A DNA stretch of 64,000 bases, taken from Pseudoalteromonas sp. UG3-2. GTDB lineage: Bacteria > Pseudomonadota > Gammaproteobacteria > Enterobacterales > Alteromonadaceae. Below, piece after piece: positions 36,896 through 44,929 of the stretch. A program made the position numbers and the translations under genes. Every line of letters begins with the position of its first letter. Positions within the stretch are counted from its first letter, which is position 1. The DNA is taken from the NCBI RefSeq assembly GCF_037120705.1, contig NZ_JAWLJU010000002.1, positions 2,046,001 to 2,110,000 on the forward strand, read 5' to 3'. The notes under the pieces were generated by a model. That model had not been told where the DNA came from and ran no database searches. It saw only the letters and a list, made by a program, of their open reading frames with translations.

Positions 36896-37528
36896 TTAGT
36901 GTAGGCCACCTAAGTATTTCGATAATACTTCGATGTCTTTGTCTGTTAGCTTCTGTGCGATGTCTTGCATCATACCGTTCATGTCATTGTTACGCGTACC
37001 ATCGCGGAACTTTTCAAGCTGAGACTTGATGTACTCTGGGTGCTGGAAAGAAATCTTCGGGAAGTTTGCCAGTGAAGTACCATTACCACGCGGGCCGTGA
37101 CATGCTGCACAAGCCGGAATACCGCGCTCTGCATCACCTGCTTTAAATAACTTCTGACCCGTTGCTACTACGTCTTCTGGCGTAGTACCCGCTGTCATGG
37201 TTAATGAAGAGAAGTAAGCCGCCAGGTCTTTCATATCCTGATCTGACAATGGCATCGCCATACCGCTCATTACAGGGTCCATACGACCTTCTTCACCACC
37301 TGAAGTCATACCTAACTTGAACTCTTTTAGTTGCTTGTAGATATAATCAGCGTGCTGACCTGCAATTTTTGGATACATGGTCACAGGGGCATTGCCATCT
37401 GGACCGTGACATGCTGCACATGTTGCAGATTTCGCTTTACCCGCCTCTGCGTCACCATCGAATGCCGATGCGTTGCTTGCTGACAACGTACCAAGCAACA
37501 TTGTTAAAGTTAATGCTATTTTTTTCAT
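36896..37528 (-). CDS. Cytochrome c4
   Basis: 210 residues, periplasmic diheme cytochrome that feeds electrons to terminal oxidases. The signal peptide ends near ASNASA. Two heme sites, CAACHGPDG (C37, C40, H41) and CAACHGPRG (about 139-143), each have a downstream Met ligand. Length and pseudo-twofold repeat fit the family. Monocistronic, on the minus strand opposite engB. Confidence 0.96.
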   Translation of the reverse strand: MKKIALTLTMLLGTLSASNASAFDGDAEAGKAKSATCAACHGPDGNAPVTMYPKIAGQHADYIYKQLKEFKLGMTSGGEEGRMDPVMSGMAMPLSDQDMKDLAAYFSSLTMTAGTTPEDVVATGQKLFKAGDAERGIPACAACHGPRGNGTSLANFPKISFQHPEYIKSQLEKFRDGTRNNDMNGMMQDIAQKLTDKDIEVLSKYLGGLH

Positions 37529-37603
37529 GGTAAATTCTCTGTTTCCGACCCTGTAATTTACACCCAGGCGAAAAAGTCGCTTTCTTTATTGCTTGGGCTG
37601 ATA

Positions 37604-37733
37604 ATACCAATCAGTACTAATTAGGTTGTTATGTTAATCAGATGAATTCTACATGCAATGCTTTCTATTACCAAAAGAGAAAACATTGCTCCACCTAAAA
37701 AATATTTGCTCAGTAGTCACTACTGATTGGTAT
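37604..37733. repeat. MITE-like element with 13 bp inverted ends
   Basis: ATACCAATCAGTA (37604-37616) and its exact complement TACTGATTGGTAT (37721-37733) bound 130 bases in the 460-base gap between cytochrome c4 and engB. Similar short ATACCAAT repeats are frequent between genes in marine Alteromonadales, as far as I recall. There is no coding capacity inside. It lies upstream of both divergent genes. Nothing else was recognised in 37529-37988. Confidence 0.5.
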
Positions 37734-37988
37734 AAACTTTAGACTGACATTGCAATTCCTACATTCTACACGATATTACTTTCTCTGGCACGTTTTCTGC
37801 TCATATTAAACTTATAATTTATAGGGGTTTGACCTAGATTAAAGCGTAAACCACCTATCTCAGCTGAATTTCGCTAAAAATTGCACCTTGGCAAGCTTAA
37901 CCACTGTACAGTATTTCTTTTGCTAAGCTTAATACTGTTATAAAATACGCAGTTCAATCCGCAAAAGTTTAATCAGTTAGGAGTCAGC

Positions 37989-38624
37989 GTGCTTAAATCT
38001 CGCGTTCAATATAACTCAGCACAGTTTATTACCAGTGCCCCAGATATCAGCAAACTGCCACCAGACTCAGGGATCGAAGTTGCTTTTGCGGGCCGCTCCA
38101 ATGCCGGAAAGTCCAGTGCCCTCAATGCCCTCACGGATCAAAAGCTGGCCCGAACCAGTAAAACACCAGGCCGTACCCAATTAATCAATACCTTTTCCTT
38201 AGGAGAAGATCAGCGCTTAATCGACCTTCCAGGTTATGGTTATGCCAAGGTGCCATTGGAAATGAAGAAAAAGTGGCAAAAGGCGCTCGGTGAATACTTG
38301 CAAAGAAGGCAATGCTTAAAAGGCATCGTGGTGTTAATGGATATTCGCCACCCGCTAAAAGATCTTGATATGGATTTAATTCACTGGGCTACCAGTAGTA
38401 ATATTCCCGTATTGGCGCTACTTACTAAGGCCGATAAATTAAAGCAGGGCAAACGAAAAGCGGAAGTGTTACAAGTGCGCCGTGCACTCAGTGAAATTGA
38501 TGGCGACATCACCGTTCACCCTTTTTCATCATTAAAGGGGATCGGTCTGAATCAACTAGCGTGGAAGCTAGATGAGTGGTTCTTAGGCCCCTTTAACCCA
38601 GAAGAACAAGTCGACAGCAATTAA
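37989..38624 (+). CDS. engB: Ribosome biogenesis GTP-binding protein EngB (YihA/YsxC)
   Basis: A 211-residue GTPase needed for 50S assembly. G1 is [12 protein letters not shown] (35-46), G3 [10 protein letters not shown] and G4 TKADKL. The start is GTG with AGGAG five bases upstream. It lies close to polA and yihI as in E. coli, here with a cytochrome c4 and an inserted DUF1285/YceI pair between. Confidence 0.97.
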   Translation: MLKSRVQYNSAQFITSAPDISKLPPDSGIEVAFAGRSNAGKSSALNALTDQKLARTSKTPGRTQLINTFSLGEDQRLIDLPGYGYAKVPLEMKKKWQKALGEYLQRRQCLKGIVVLMDIRHPLKDLDMDLIHWATSSNIPVLALLTKADKLKQGKRKAEVLQVRRALSEIDGDITVHPFSSLKGIGLNQLAWKLDEWFLGPFNPEEQVDSN

Positions 38625-38635
38625 TAAAGCCCACA

Positions 38636-38668
38636 AAAGCGCGTTTAGCCCAAATAGAAACGCGCTTT
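38636..38668. terminator. Convergent hairpin between engB and the DUF1285 gene
   Basis: AAAGCGCGTTT and AAACGCGCTTT form an 11 bp stem around an 11-base loop. It includes the last codons of the DUF1285 gene and lies 12 bases past the engB stop. Only short T tracts follow, better on the minus strand. Confidence 0.55.
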
Positions 38669-39175
38669 GGCAGAGTCTAGATAAAAGCCCTGGTCATCTT
38701 GCTGTAACAGCTCTGCCCATTGATAATACACGTTCCTTGCAATCACAGCACTGAGGCCATAGTTCAATTCAAGGTAGGGTATTTGGCTTTGCCCTTGGGA
38801 TTGCACCTTTAACGGAAAAGCAGCGCAAATTGGCCACAGCCGGTTGAGGTTATCCTCGGCCAAAATACAGGGCGCCAACCCCAAAGTCTCAGCCTCGTCA
38901 CAGTAATGCCATTGTTGGATCACAAACGGGTGAGATTCAACCTCCACTTCGCAGGTTTCTGCGGGCGTTTTCAACCAATAGCGACCAGACTCATAGATTA
39001 GCACGCTGGCAAACAAAGCGACTAAAGATTGCCGCTTTATTTCTGCACCTTGATGATACCAGCGACCATCGCGGGCAATTTTTATCTCTGACCAGCCACA
39101 TGACGGCGCCGACCATTGTTGCGTCGGCGCGTGAGTTGCCACGTACTTGTCAATCAGAGTATTAATCTTGTGCAT
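38645..39175 (-). CDS. DUF1285 family protein
   Basis: 176 residues, soluble. The pattern SEIKIARDGRWYHQGAEIK then LVALFASVL and YWLKTPAETCEVEVESHPF is that of DUF1285. Function unknown. I chose the ATG at 39175 (MHKINTLIDKYV), which overlaps the end of the YceI gene by 14 bases; the longer frame from 39250 would duplicate coding within that gene. Confidence 0.85.
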   Translation of the reverse strand: MHKINTLIDKYVATHAPTQQWSAPSCGWSEIKIARDGRWYHQGAEIKRQSLVALFASVLIYESGRYWLKTPAETCEVEVESHPFVIQQWHYCDEAETLGLAPCILAEDNLNRLWPICAAFPLKVQSQGQSQIPYLELNYGLSAVIARNVYYQWAELLQQDDQGFYLDSAKARFYLG

Positions 39176-39731
39176 TAAAAACCAAGTTGAAACTAACCGG
39201 CACACTGGTTGCAATCGACTTAAGCCCAGCGATTTCTCTGAGTGCCTCAATCCCTTTGCCTAAACCAAACGCTGGGGCATTGATGATCACCGCTTTCACC
39301 GGTGTCACCACGACACTGTCGGCACTTTTCGTGACCAATAAATCAAGGCTTAACTGCTCAATTTGACCATGCAGTGATAAGTTGGCGCTGACATCAGACA
39401 CTTTTGTGGTCCCTGCTGGTAACTTAGCCAGATGCATCGAGACATCGGCTGTCACGGTGGCGTGCGGGTATTGCGAAACATTAAAAAGCATTTTTCGCAT
39501 GCGCTCGTTACGAATTGGGATCAGTGATTCCACACTGCTAAGGTCGATCTGTAATTGCAGTTGCCCCTGCTCAGAGATAGTGCCATCAAGCCCAGTGAAA
39601 TGGTGAACTTCGGCAACGCTAGATTGCTTCACCGAAACAAAGCTAACATCGCTCAATTGTGAGTCTAATTGCCAAGCAGCGAAGGCTTGACTACAAAACA
39701 GCGCACTTGCTACCAGAAAGGGTTTAAGCAT
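39162..39731 (-). CDS. YceI-family periplasmic protein
   Basis: 189 residues. The signal peptide ends near SQAFAAW. The mature part has the YceI lipocalin-like pattern (HFTGLDGTISEQGQL, PIRNERMRKMLFNVSQYPHA). Such proteins bind long isoprenoids; the role here is unknown. It overlaps the DUF1285 gene downstream. Confidence 0.88.
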   Translation of the reverse strand: MLKPFLVASALFCSQAFAAWQLDSQLSDVSFVSVKQSSVAEVHHFTGLDGTISEQGQLQLQIDLSSVESLIPIRNERMRKMLFNVSQYPHATVTADVSMHLAKLPAGTTKVSDVSANLSLHGQIEQLSLDLLVTKSADSVVVTPVKAVIINAPAFGLGKGIEALREIAGLKSIATSVPVSFNLVFNAQD

Positions 39732-39860
39732 GACGACTTCCTTTTAAATGAGAGTTAATTGCATTTATGCTATTCAGTGTAAGGCCTAGTATAAATTAAA
39801 TAAACCTTAAATTAGTCTGATGTTGTTACGCTATGAAAAAAGGAAAAGTTTGCATTAAGA

Positions 39861-39895
39861 AAAGAAAAACACGGCTCGTAAAAACTACGAGCCGT
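39861..39895 (-). terminator. Orphan terminator downstream of polA
   Basis: ACGGCTCGTA-GTTTT-TACGAGCCGT is a perfect 10 bp stem on the minus strand followed by GTTTTTCTTTTC. It lies about 410 bases beyond the polA stop and after polA's own terminator, so it must end a separate transcript. Confidence 0.88.
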
Positions 39896-40007
39896 TATAG
39901 CAATCTGGGGAGAAGCTATCAATACACTGTATCCTCTTACGAGAGATACATCATCAACAGGATGTCCTACAGGATGAGGACGGAGCGGACTCTATCAAAT
40001 GGATTCC
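39861..40007 (-). ncRNA. Candidate small RNA between polA and YceI gene
   Basis: The terminator at 39861-39895 is preceded on the minus strand by three possible hairpins: GTCCT...AGGAC (39964-39981), GTATC...GATAC (39929-39949), and ATAGC...GCTAT (39897-39919) with loop TTCTCCCCAGATT. A possible promoter TTGGCT (40042-40037), 17 bases, TATTTA (40019-40014) would give a start near 40007 and an RNA of about 147 bases. It sits where E. coli has spf (Spot 42), but I do not see the Spot 42 sequence. The 5' end is a guess. Confidence 0.55.
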
Positions 40008-40243
40008 AAGAAATAAATACCTTAAAGCAAAACACAAGCCAATTTGATAAACTTTCAACGTATTTTTTTTATTTTTTACCCAAGATTAACAGAGGCTACA
40101 ATTCAAAGATGCTATAGCGCAAGTGAATACTCGCATTAGTTTTGTGGTTTTAAGTAAATAGGTGGTGGTGGCGAGTGCTTCGATGTCATTACCCGTCTTT
40201 CTAATCACAATCCAAATCACTGCGTATGCAATGTAATAAGCGT

Positions 40244-40268
40244 AAAAAGCACCGCAGTAACGGTGCTT
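40244..40268 (-). terminator. polA terminator
   Basis: AAGCACCG-TTACTG-CGGTGCTT on the minus strand ends in TTTTT, 39 bases past the polA stop. Confidence 0.88.
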
Positions 40269-40306
40269 CTTGTTGCTATGCAGTTAAGCAAATGGCCGAG
40301 CCAACG

Positions 40307-43063
40307 TTAATGTGCTTGTTCCCAATTTTCACCACTGTCCGCTTCGACCAATAAAGGCACATCAAGGCTGGCGGCGTCACTCATTAATTGACAGATCTTA
40401 GCACTGTATTCATCCACTTTATCGCTTGCCACTTCAAACACCAGTTCATCGTGCACTTGCATAAGAAGCTGAATATCGTTGCTGTCACAGCTTTGCAGCC
40501 ATTCATCAACCGTGATCATCGCCTTTTTAATGATATCTGCTGCGGTGCCCTGCATCGGCGCATTAATAGCGGCACGTTCAGCCGCCTTTCGGCGTGCGCC
40601 ATTACGGGCTTTAATATCCGGTAGATACAAGCGACGACCAAATAAGGTTTCGACGTAGCCTTTTTCTGCCGCTTCTTCACGGGTGCGTTCCATGTATTCC
40701 AGCACCCCTGGGAAACGCTCAAAGTACTTATCCATGTAGTGCTGCGCTTCATGGCGTGGAATATCGAGTTGCCTTGCGAGGCCAAACGCACTCATACCGT
40801 AAATCAAGCCAAAATTGACGGCCTTGGCTTTACGACGCATATCTGAGGTCACTTCTTCAAGTGCCACAGAGAACACTTCAGAAGCTGTGGCACTATGGAC
40901 GTCCTTCCCTTCAGCAAAGGCGCTCAGTAAGCCTTTATCTTGAGATAAATGCGCCATGATCCGCAGCTCAATTTGGCTGTAGTCGGCAGCGACAATTTGC
41001 TTGTTGCTATCCGCCACAAACGCTTGTCGAATACGACGACCCGCTTCATTACGAATTGGAATGTTCTGCAGGTTTGGATCGCTTGAACTTAATCTGCCTG
41101 TGGCGGTAACCGCTTGATGATAAGAGGTATGAACCCGCCCCGTATCAGGATTCACCAATTTGGGTAACTTATCGGTGTAGGTCGACTTCAGTTTCGCCAG
41201 CCCGCGGTGTTCAATAATGAGTTTCGGTAACGGGTAATCATGGGCCAGCTCTTGCAGGACTTCTTCTGCGGTTGACGGTGCGCCCTTTGGCGTTTTCTTA
41301 ATCACCGGCAGCTCCAGCTTGTCAAATAAAATAGCTTGTAACTGTTTTGGTGAACCCAGATTAAACTCTTCGCCAGCAATAGCAAACGCTTCTTGCTCAA
41401 GCTCTTGTAAACGCTTTTCTAATTCAACACTTTGCTTGCCTAGCATATCACCATCAATGTGCACACCGGTGCGTTCTATACGCGATAAAACACTCAAGAG
41501 TGGCAGTTCAATGTCGGTAAATACTTGCTTTAAACTCGGCTCTTTTTCGATCAGAGGCCAAAGATGCTGGTGTAGGCGCAAGGTAATATCGGCGTCTTCC
41601 GTCGCATAAGGTGCTGCTTTTTCTAATTCAATTTGATTGAACGTCAGCTGGTTTTTACCTTTACCTGCTACCTCTTCAAAACTAATGGCTTTATGACCTA
41701 GGTACTTTAATGCCAACGAGTCCATGTCATGGCGGGTGCCAACACTATTAAAGACATAGGATTCCAGCATGGTATCAAAGGCAATCCCCTTTAACTCTAA
41801 CCCTGCTTTGGCTAAGACACTTTGATCGTATTTTAGGTTTTGTCCCACCTTCGCCAGCTTGGGATCCGCCAACAGCGGCGCCATGCGCTCAAACACAAGC
41901 TCTCGAGAGAGCTGCTCTGGGGCACCCACGTAGTCGTGGGCAATGGGTAGATAAGCTGCTTCACCAGGGGCAACCGCAAAACTCATACCCACCAGTTCGG
42001 CTTCCATATAATTTACGCTGGTGGTTTCGGTGTCAAAAGCAATGAGCTCAGCCTGTTGCAGCTTTGTTATCCATGCATCCAGCTGCTCAGTAGTGAGAAT
42101 GGTTTCATAATTAGCCTCCACCTTTGCAGCAGCTGGGGCCGAGCCTTGTGCTTCAATATCAACAATATCCTGCTGTGGTTGACCGTCTAATAATTCAGCT
42201 AACCAGCGTTTAAACTCACACTCACCATAAAGCTTAATTAAGCGGTCTTTATCCATCTCTGCAATTTGAAATTGCTCAAGATCTTGTTCCACCTCACAAT
42301 CGAGTTTAATGGTGGCTAATTCGTAAGATAAGCGTAACTGTGACTCGTGCTCTGCCAGCTTTTTCGCCATTGTTTTCGAACCGCGAAAGCCAAGATCGGC
42401 GATCTTATCCAGGTTTTCATACAAAGAATCAATCGATCCTAACCCTTGCAGCATGGCCAGAGCCGTTTTCTCTCCAACTCCAGGGACACCTGGGATGTTG
42501 TCCACCTTGTCACCCATCAGTGCAAGATAGTCAATGATCAATTCAGGGCCAATACCAAATTTATCCACGACCCCTTGAGGATCTAAAATGGTGTTGGTCA
42601 TGGTATTAATCAGTGTCACATGCTCATTCACCAACTGGGCCATGTCTTTATCACCGGTGCTGATCAACACATGGCGGTTTTGCTCCGCAGCGATCCGAGA
42701 AAAGGTTCCGATCACATCATCAGCTTCAACACCACTGATGCTCACCAAGGGCAAACCCATGGCTTTGATGATCTCATGGATAGGCTCTATTTGGCTTCTA
42801 AGATCATCTGGCATAGGCGGCCGGTGTGCTTTGTACTCACTGTACATCTCATTTCTAAACGTTGGCCCTTTGGCATCGAATACCACTACCATATGGCTTG
42901 GCTGATATTGCTTTAACAAGCTTTTCAGCATGTTGATCACACCATAGATAGCCCCTGTTGCTTCACCTTTTGAGTTTGTTAAGTGTGGTGGAGCATGGTA
43001 AGCACGGAATAAATAAGAAGAGCCGTCAACCAAGATCAAGGGGTTTTCAGGGATCTGAGACAT
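40307..43063 (-). CDS. polA: DNA polymerase I
   Basis: 918 residues with all three activities. The 5'-3' exonuclease covers about 1-300 ([35 protein letters not shown]). The 3'-5' proofreading domain has its catalytic acids in [15 protein letters not shown]. The polymerase follows ([46 protein letters not shown] near the end). It fills gaps in repair and replaces Okazaki primers. The gene has its own terminator and is divergent from elbB. Confidence 0.98.
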   Translation of the reverse strand: MSQIPENPLILVDGSSYLFRAYHAPPHLTNSKGEATGAIYGVINMLKSLLKQYQPSHMVVVFDAKGPTFRNEMYSEYKAHRPPMPDDLRSQIEPIHEIIKAMGLPLVSISGVEADDVIGTFSRIAAEQNRHVLISTGDKDMAQLVNEHVTLINTMTNTILDPQGVVDKFGIGPELIIDYLALMGDKVDNIPGVPGVGEKTALAMLQGLGSIDSLYENLDKIADLGFRGSKTMAKKLAEHESQLRLSYELATIKLDCEVEQDLEQFQIAEMDKDRLIKLYGECEFKRWLAELLDGQPQQDIVDIEAQGSAPAAAKVEANYETILTTEQLDAWITKLQQAELIAFDTETTSVNYMEAELVGMSFAVAPGEAAYLPIAHDYVGAPEQLSRELVFERMAPLLADPKLAKVGQNLKYDQSVLAKAGLELKGIAFDTMLESYVFNSVGTRHDMDSLALKYLGHKAISFEEVAGKGKNQLTFNQIELEKAAPYATEDADITLRLHQHLWPLIEKEPSLKQVFTDIELPLLSVLSRIERTGVHIDGDMLGKQSVELEKRLQELEQEAFAIAGEEFNLGSPKQLQAILFDKLELPVIKKTPKGAPSTAEEVLQELAHDYPLPKLIIEHRGLAKLKSTYTDKLPKLVNPDTGRVHTSYHQAVTATGRLSSSDPNLQNIPIRNEAGRRIRQAFVADSNKQIVAADYSQIELRIMAHLSQDKGLLSAFAEGKDVHSATASEVFSVALEEVTSDMRRKAKAVNFGLIYGMSAFGLARQLDIPRHEAQHYMDKYFERFPGVLEYMERTREEAAEKGYVETLFGRRLYLPDIKARNGARRKAAERAAINAPMQGTAADIIKKAMITVDEWLQSCDSNDIQLLMQVHDELVFEVASDKVDEYSAKICQLMSDAASLDVPLLVEADSGENWEQAH

Positions 43064-43176
43064 ATATATTGGATCCTAAATTCATCTTTAATAGAGTAGG
43101 ATATAAGGATGCCACAAGGTGGCTAATAAAACGAGTTGCTAAGGATAACTATCGGTTGATATTTTTAATAACGGCC

Positions 43177-43185
43177 TGTGGATAA
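43177..43185 (-). promoter_or_regulatory. DnaA box (perfect match)
   Basis: TGTGGATAA on the plus strand is the complement of the consensus TTATCCACA. It lies 114 bases upstream of the polA start. DnaA has been reported to stimulate polA expression in E. coli, so the position is sensible. Confidence 0.6.
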
Positions 43186-43305
43186 CTTTGTAGACAAACA
43201 CGAGAAATCGCTCTGAACTTATGATTAAAAAGTTAGAGTGCTTCGTAGATGGTTGATTTGCTTGCGCTTTTAAACCCGTTTTTATTGTTATTATCTTTAC
43301 CGGTT

Positions 43306-43314
43306 TGTGGATAA
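43306..43314 (-). promoter_or_regulatory. Second DnaA box (perfect match)
   Basis: Another exact TTATCCACA complement, 129 bases from the first and in the same orientation. Four GATC sites follow at 43399, 43406, 43416 and 43445. A TATAAT at 43423-43428 may belong to the elbB promoter. The remainder of 43064-43495 is AT-rich and shows no gene. Confidence 0.58.
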
Positions 43315-43495
43315 AGAATTTTTTGCGTTACTCTGTACGAACTAGGTGAGTAAAAAGTAGCCTGATTTTTTCAAGCGGAGGAGTATACTACCATAATTGA
43401 TCAAAGATCATAGATGATCCTTTATAATTTTTTCATCCTATGGGGATCGTTTTTATGCATAAGAGCGCAATGATGCGCTATTAAAGGAGAGACCA

Positions 43496-44146
43496 ATGAA
43501 AAAAGTTGCCGTAATTTTAAGTGGCTGTGGTGTTTTTGATGGTGCCGAAGTAAATGAAGCTGTACTTACTATGCTCTATTTAGAAAAAGCGGATGCACAG
43601 TATCAATGCTTCGCCCCTAATATTGAGCAGTTTCACGTTATCAATCACCTTACCGGTGAAGAAATGGATGAGCGCCGTAATGTCTTGGTGGAGTCGGCTC
43701 GTATTGCTCGCGGTGAAGTCAAAGACTTAGAAACACTTAATGCCGATGATTTCGATGCCCTAATTTTACCTGGCGGCTTTGGTGTGGCGAAAAACCTCTG
43801 CGACTTTGCTATAAAAGGGGCGAAATCCACTGTGCTCGAAAGCGTCAAAGTAGCCTGCACTGAATTCAGTCGCCAACAAAAGCCCATTGCTTATCTGTGT
43901 ATAGCGCCGGCGCTTATTGGCCATATTCATCCACCAGGTACGCTAGCGACGATTGGCAACGATGTTGAAACGGCAGCCGCCATAGACACCTTAGGTGCTA
44001 AACATCAACAATGTGAGGTAAGTGATATCGTCGTTGATGACAATGAAAAAGTCATCAGCACCCCAGCTTATATGCTGGCCAACTCGGTATTAGAAGCGGC
44101 AACAGGTATCGAAAAAGCGGTAAATAAATTAGTCGCTATGTCTTAA
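43496..44146 (+). CDS. elbB: Isoprenoid biosynthesis glyoxalase ElbB
   Basis: 216 residues of the DJ-1/PfpI fold. Recognisable are VILSGCGVFDGAEVNEAVL, LPGGFGVAKNLCDFA and PIAYLCIAPALIGH. ElbB is a glyoxalase III-like enzyme first noticed as enhancing lycopene. A strong AAAGGAGA lies before the ATG. The physiological substrate is not fixed. Confidence 0.94.
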   Translation: MKKVAVILSGCGVFDGAEVNEAVLTMLYLEKADAQYQCFAPNIEQFHVINHLTGEEMDERRNVLVESARIARGEVKDLETLNADDFDALILPGGFGVAKNLCDFAIKGAKSTVLESVKVACTEFSRQQKPIAYLCIAPALIGHIHPPGTLATIGNDVETAAAIDTLGAKHQQCEVSDIVVDDNEKVISTPAYMLANSVLEAATGIEKAVNKLVAMS

Positions 44147-44396
44147 TGTAAACTCAATTACGGTGATAACCGTAAATAAGTAGTGAGCTCAGGATTACGT
44201 TTTAGCATAGCCCTGAGTTTGCTTAGGGTGACCACTGAAATAGGGCAACAAAACTTGCCCTATCGCAATAAAATTAAAGTTTTGCGCATTTATAATTAAG
44301 TTTCCGTTTTATAAATGAACAGGTGGCGTTATAATCCCGATAATTCCGTCATCTAATATCGTGAATGAACACGTTCAAACGAAGTGAGCAAGGTAA

Positions 44397-44789
44397 ATGA
44401 AAAAACTTTCAGCAGCACTTTTATTGCTATCAACAGCCGCAGTTGCGCAACCATACGACAATTCATTAACTGAAGAAGCGATCAAAGAGCGCCTTCAACC
44501 TATCGGCTCAGTGTACTTGGCTGGTGCTGAAAGCGAAGCCGATGCAGCACCAACAGGCCCACGCTCAGGTGAACAGGTTTATCAAGCCGCGTGTTTCGCT
44601 TGTCATGGCACAGGAGCACTTGGTGCACCAAAATCAGCTGATGACTGGGCTGCGCGCTTAGAAAAAGGCAAAGATGTATTACTCGATCATGCCATTAATG
44701 GCTTCAATGCCATGCCTCCACGCGGTACCTGTACAGATTGCTCAGACGAAGAAATAGCTGCAGCCATTGACTTTATGCTCGAGCAGTAA
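44397..44789 (+). CDS. Cytochrome c5-type monoheme protein
   Basis: 130 residues. A signal peptide (LSAALLLLSTAAVA) precedes a single heme site CFACHGTGALGAP (C66, C69, H70), and the Met ligand lies in FNAMPPRGTCTDCSDEE. The extra cysteine pair in the tail (C-T-D-C) is typical of c5. It carries electrons in the periplasm. AAGG lies before the ATG. Confidence 0.93.
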   Translation: MKKLSAALLLLSTAAVAQPYDNSLTEEAIKERLQPIGSVYLAGAESEADAAPTGPRSGEQVYQAACFACHGTGALGAPKSADDWAARLEKGKDVLLDHAINGFNAMPPRGTCTDCSDEEIAAAIDFMLEQ

Positions 44790-44929
44790 GTCACTTTACC
44801 CAAAAGCAAGACTTTACTCTTTCGGTGCGGCTATCTTAGCCGCACTTATTCACTAATTAGCACTTGACCACCCCAGCTAAAAGTGAAACTATAAAGTATA
44901 ATAATTAAACAAAAATACCGGTTTCATCA

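Noticed and set aside
39861..40007. Spot 42 (spf) itself
   Set aside because: The place fits, but the conserved 5' GUAGGGUACAGAGGUAAGAUG-type sequence and its terminator were not found, so I do not use the name.
39833..40117. A 94-codon plus-strand frame between the YceI gene and polA
   Set aside because: It runs across the terminator hairpin and the structured small-RNA region, has no ribosome-binding site and reads as basic low-complexity protein.
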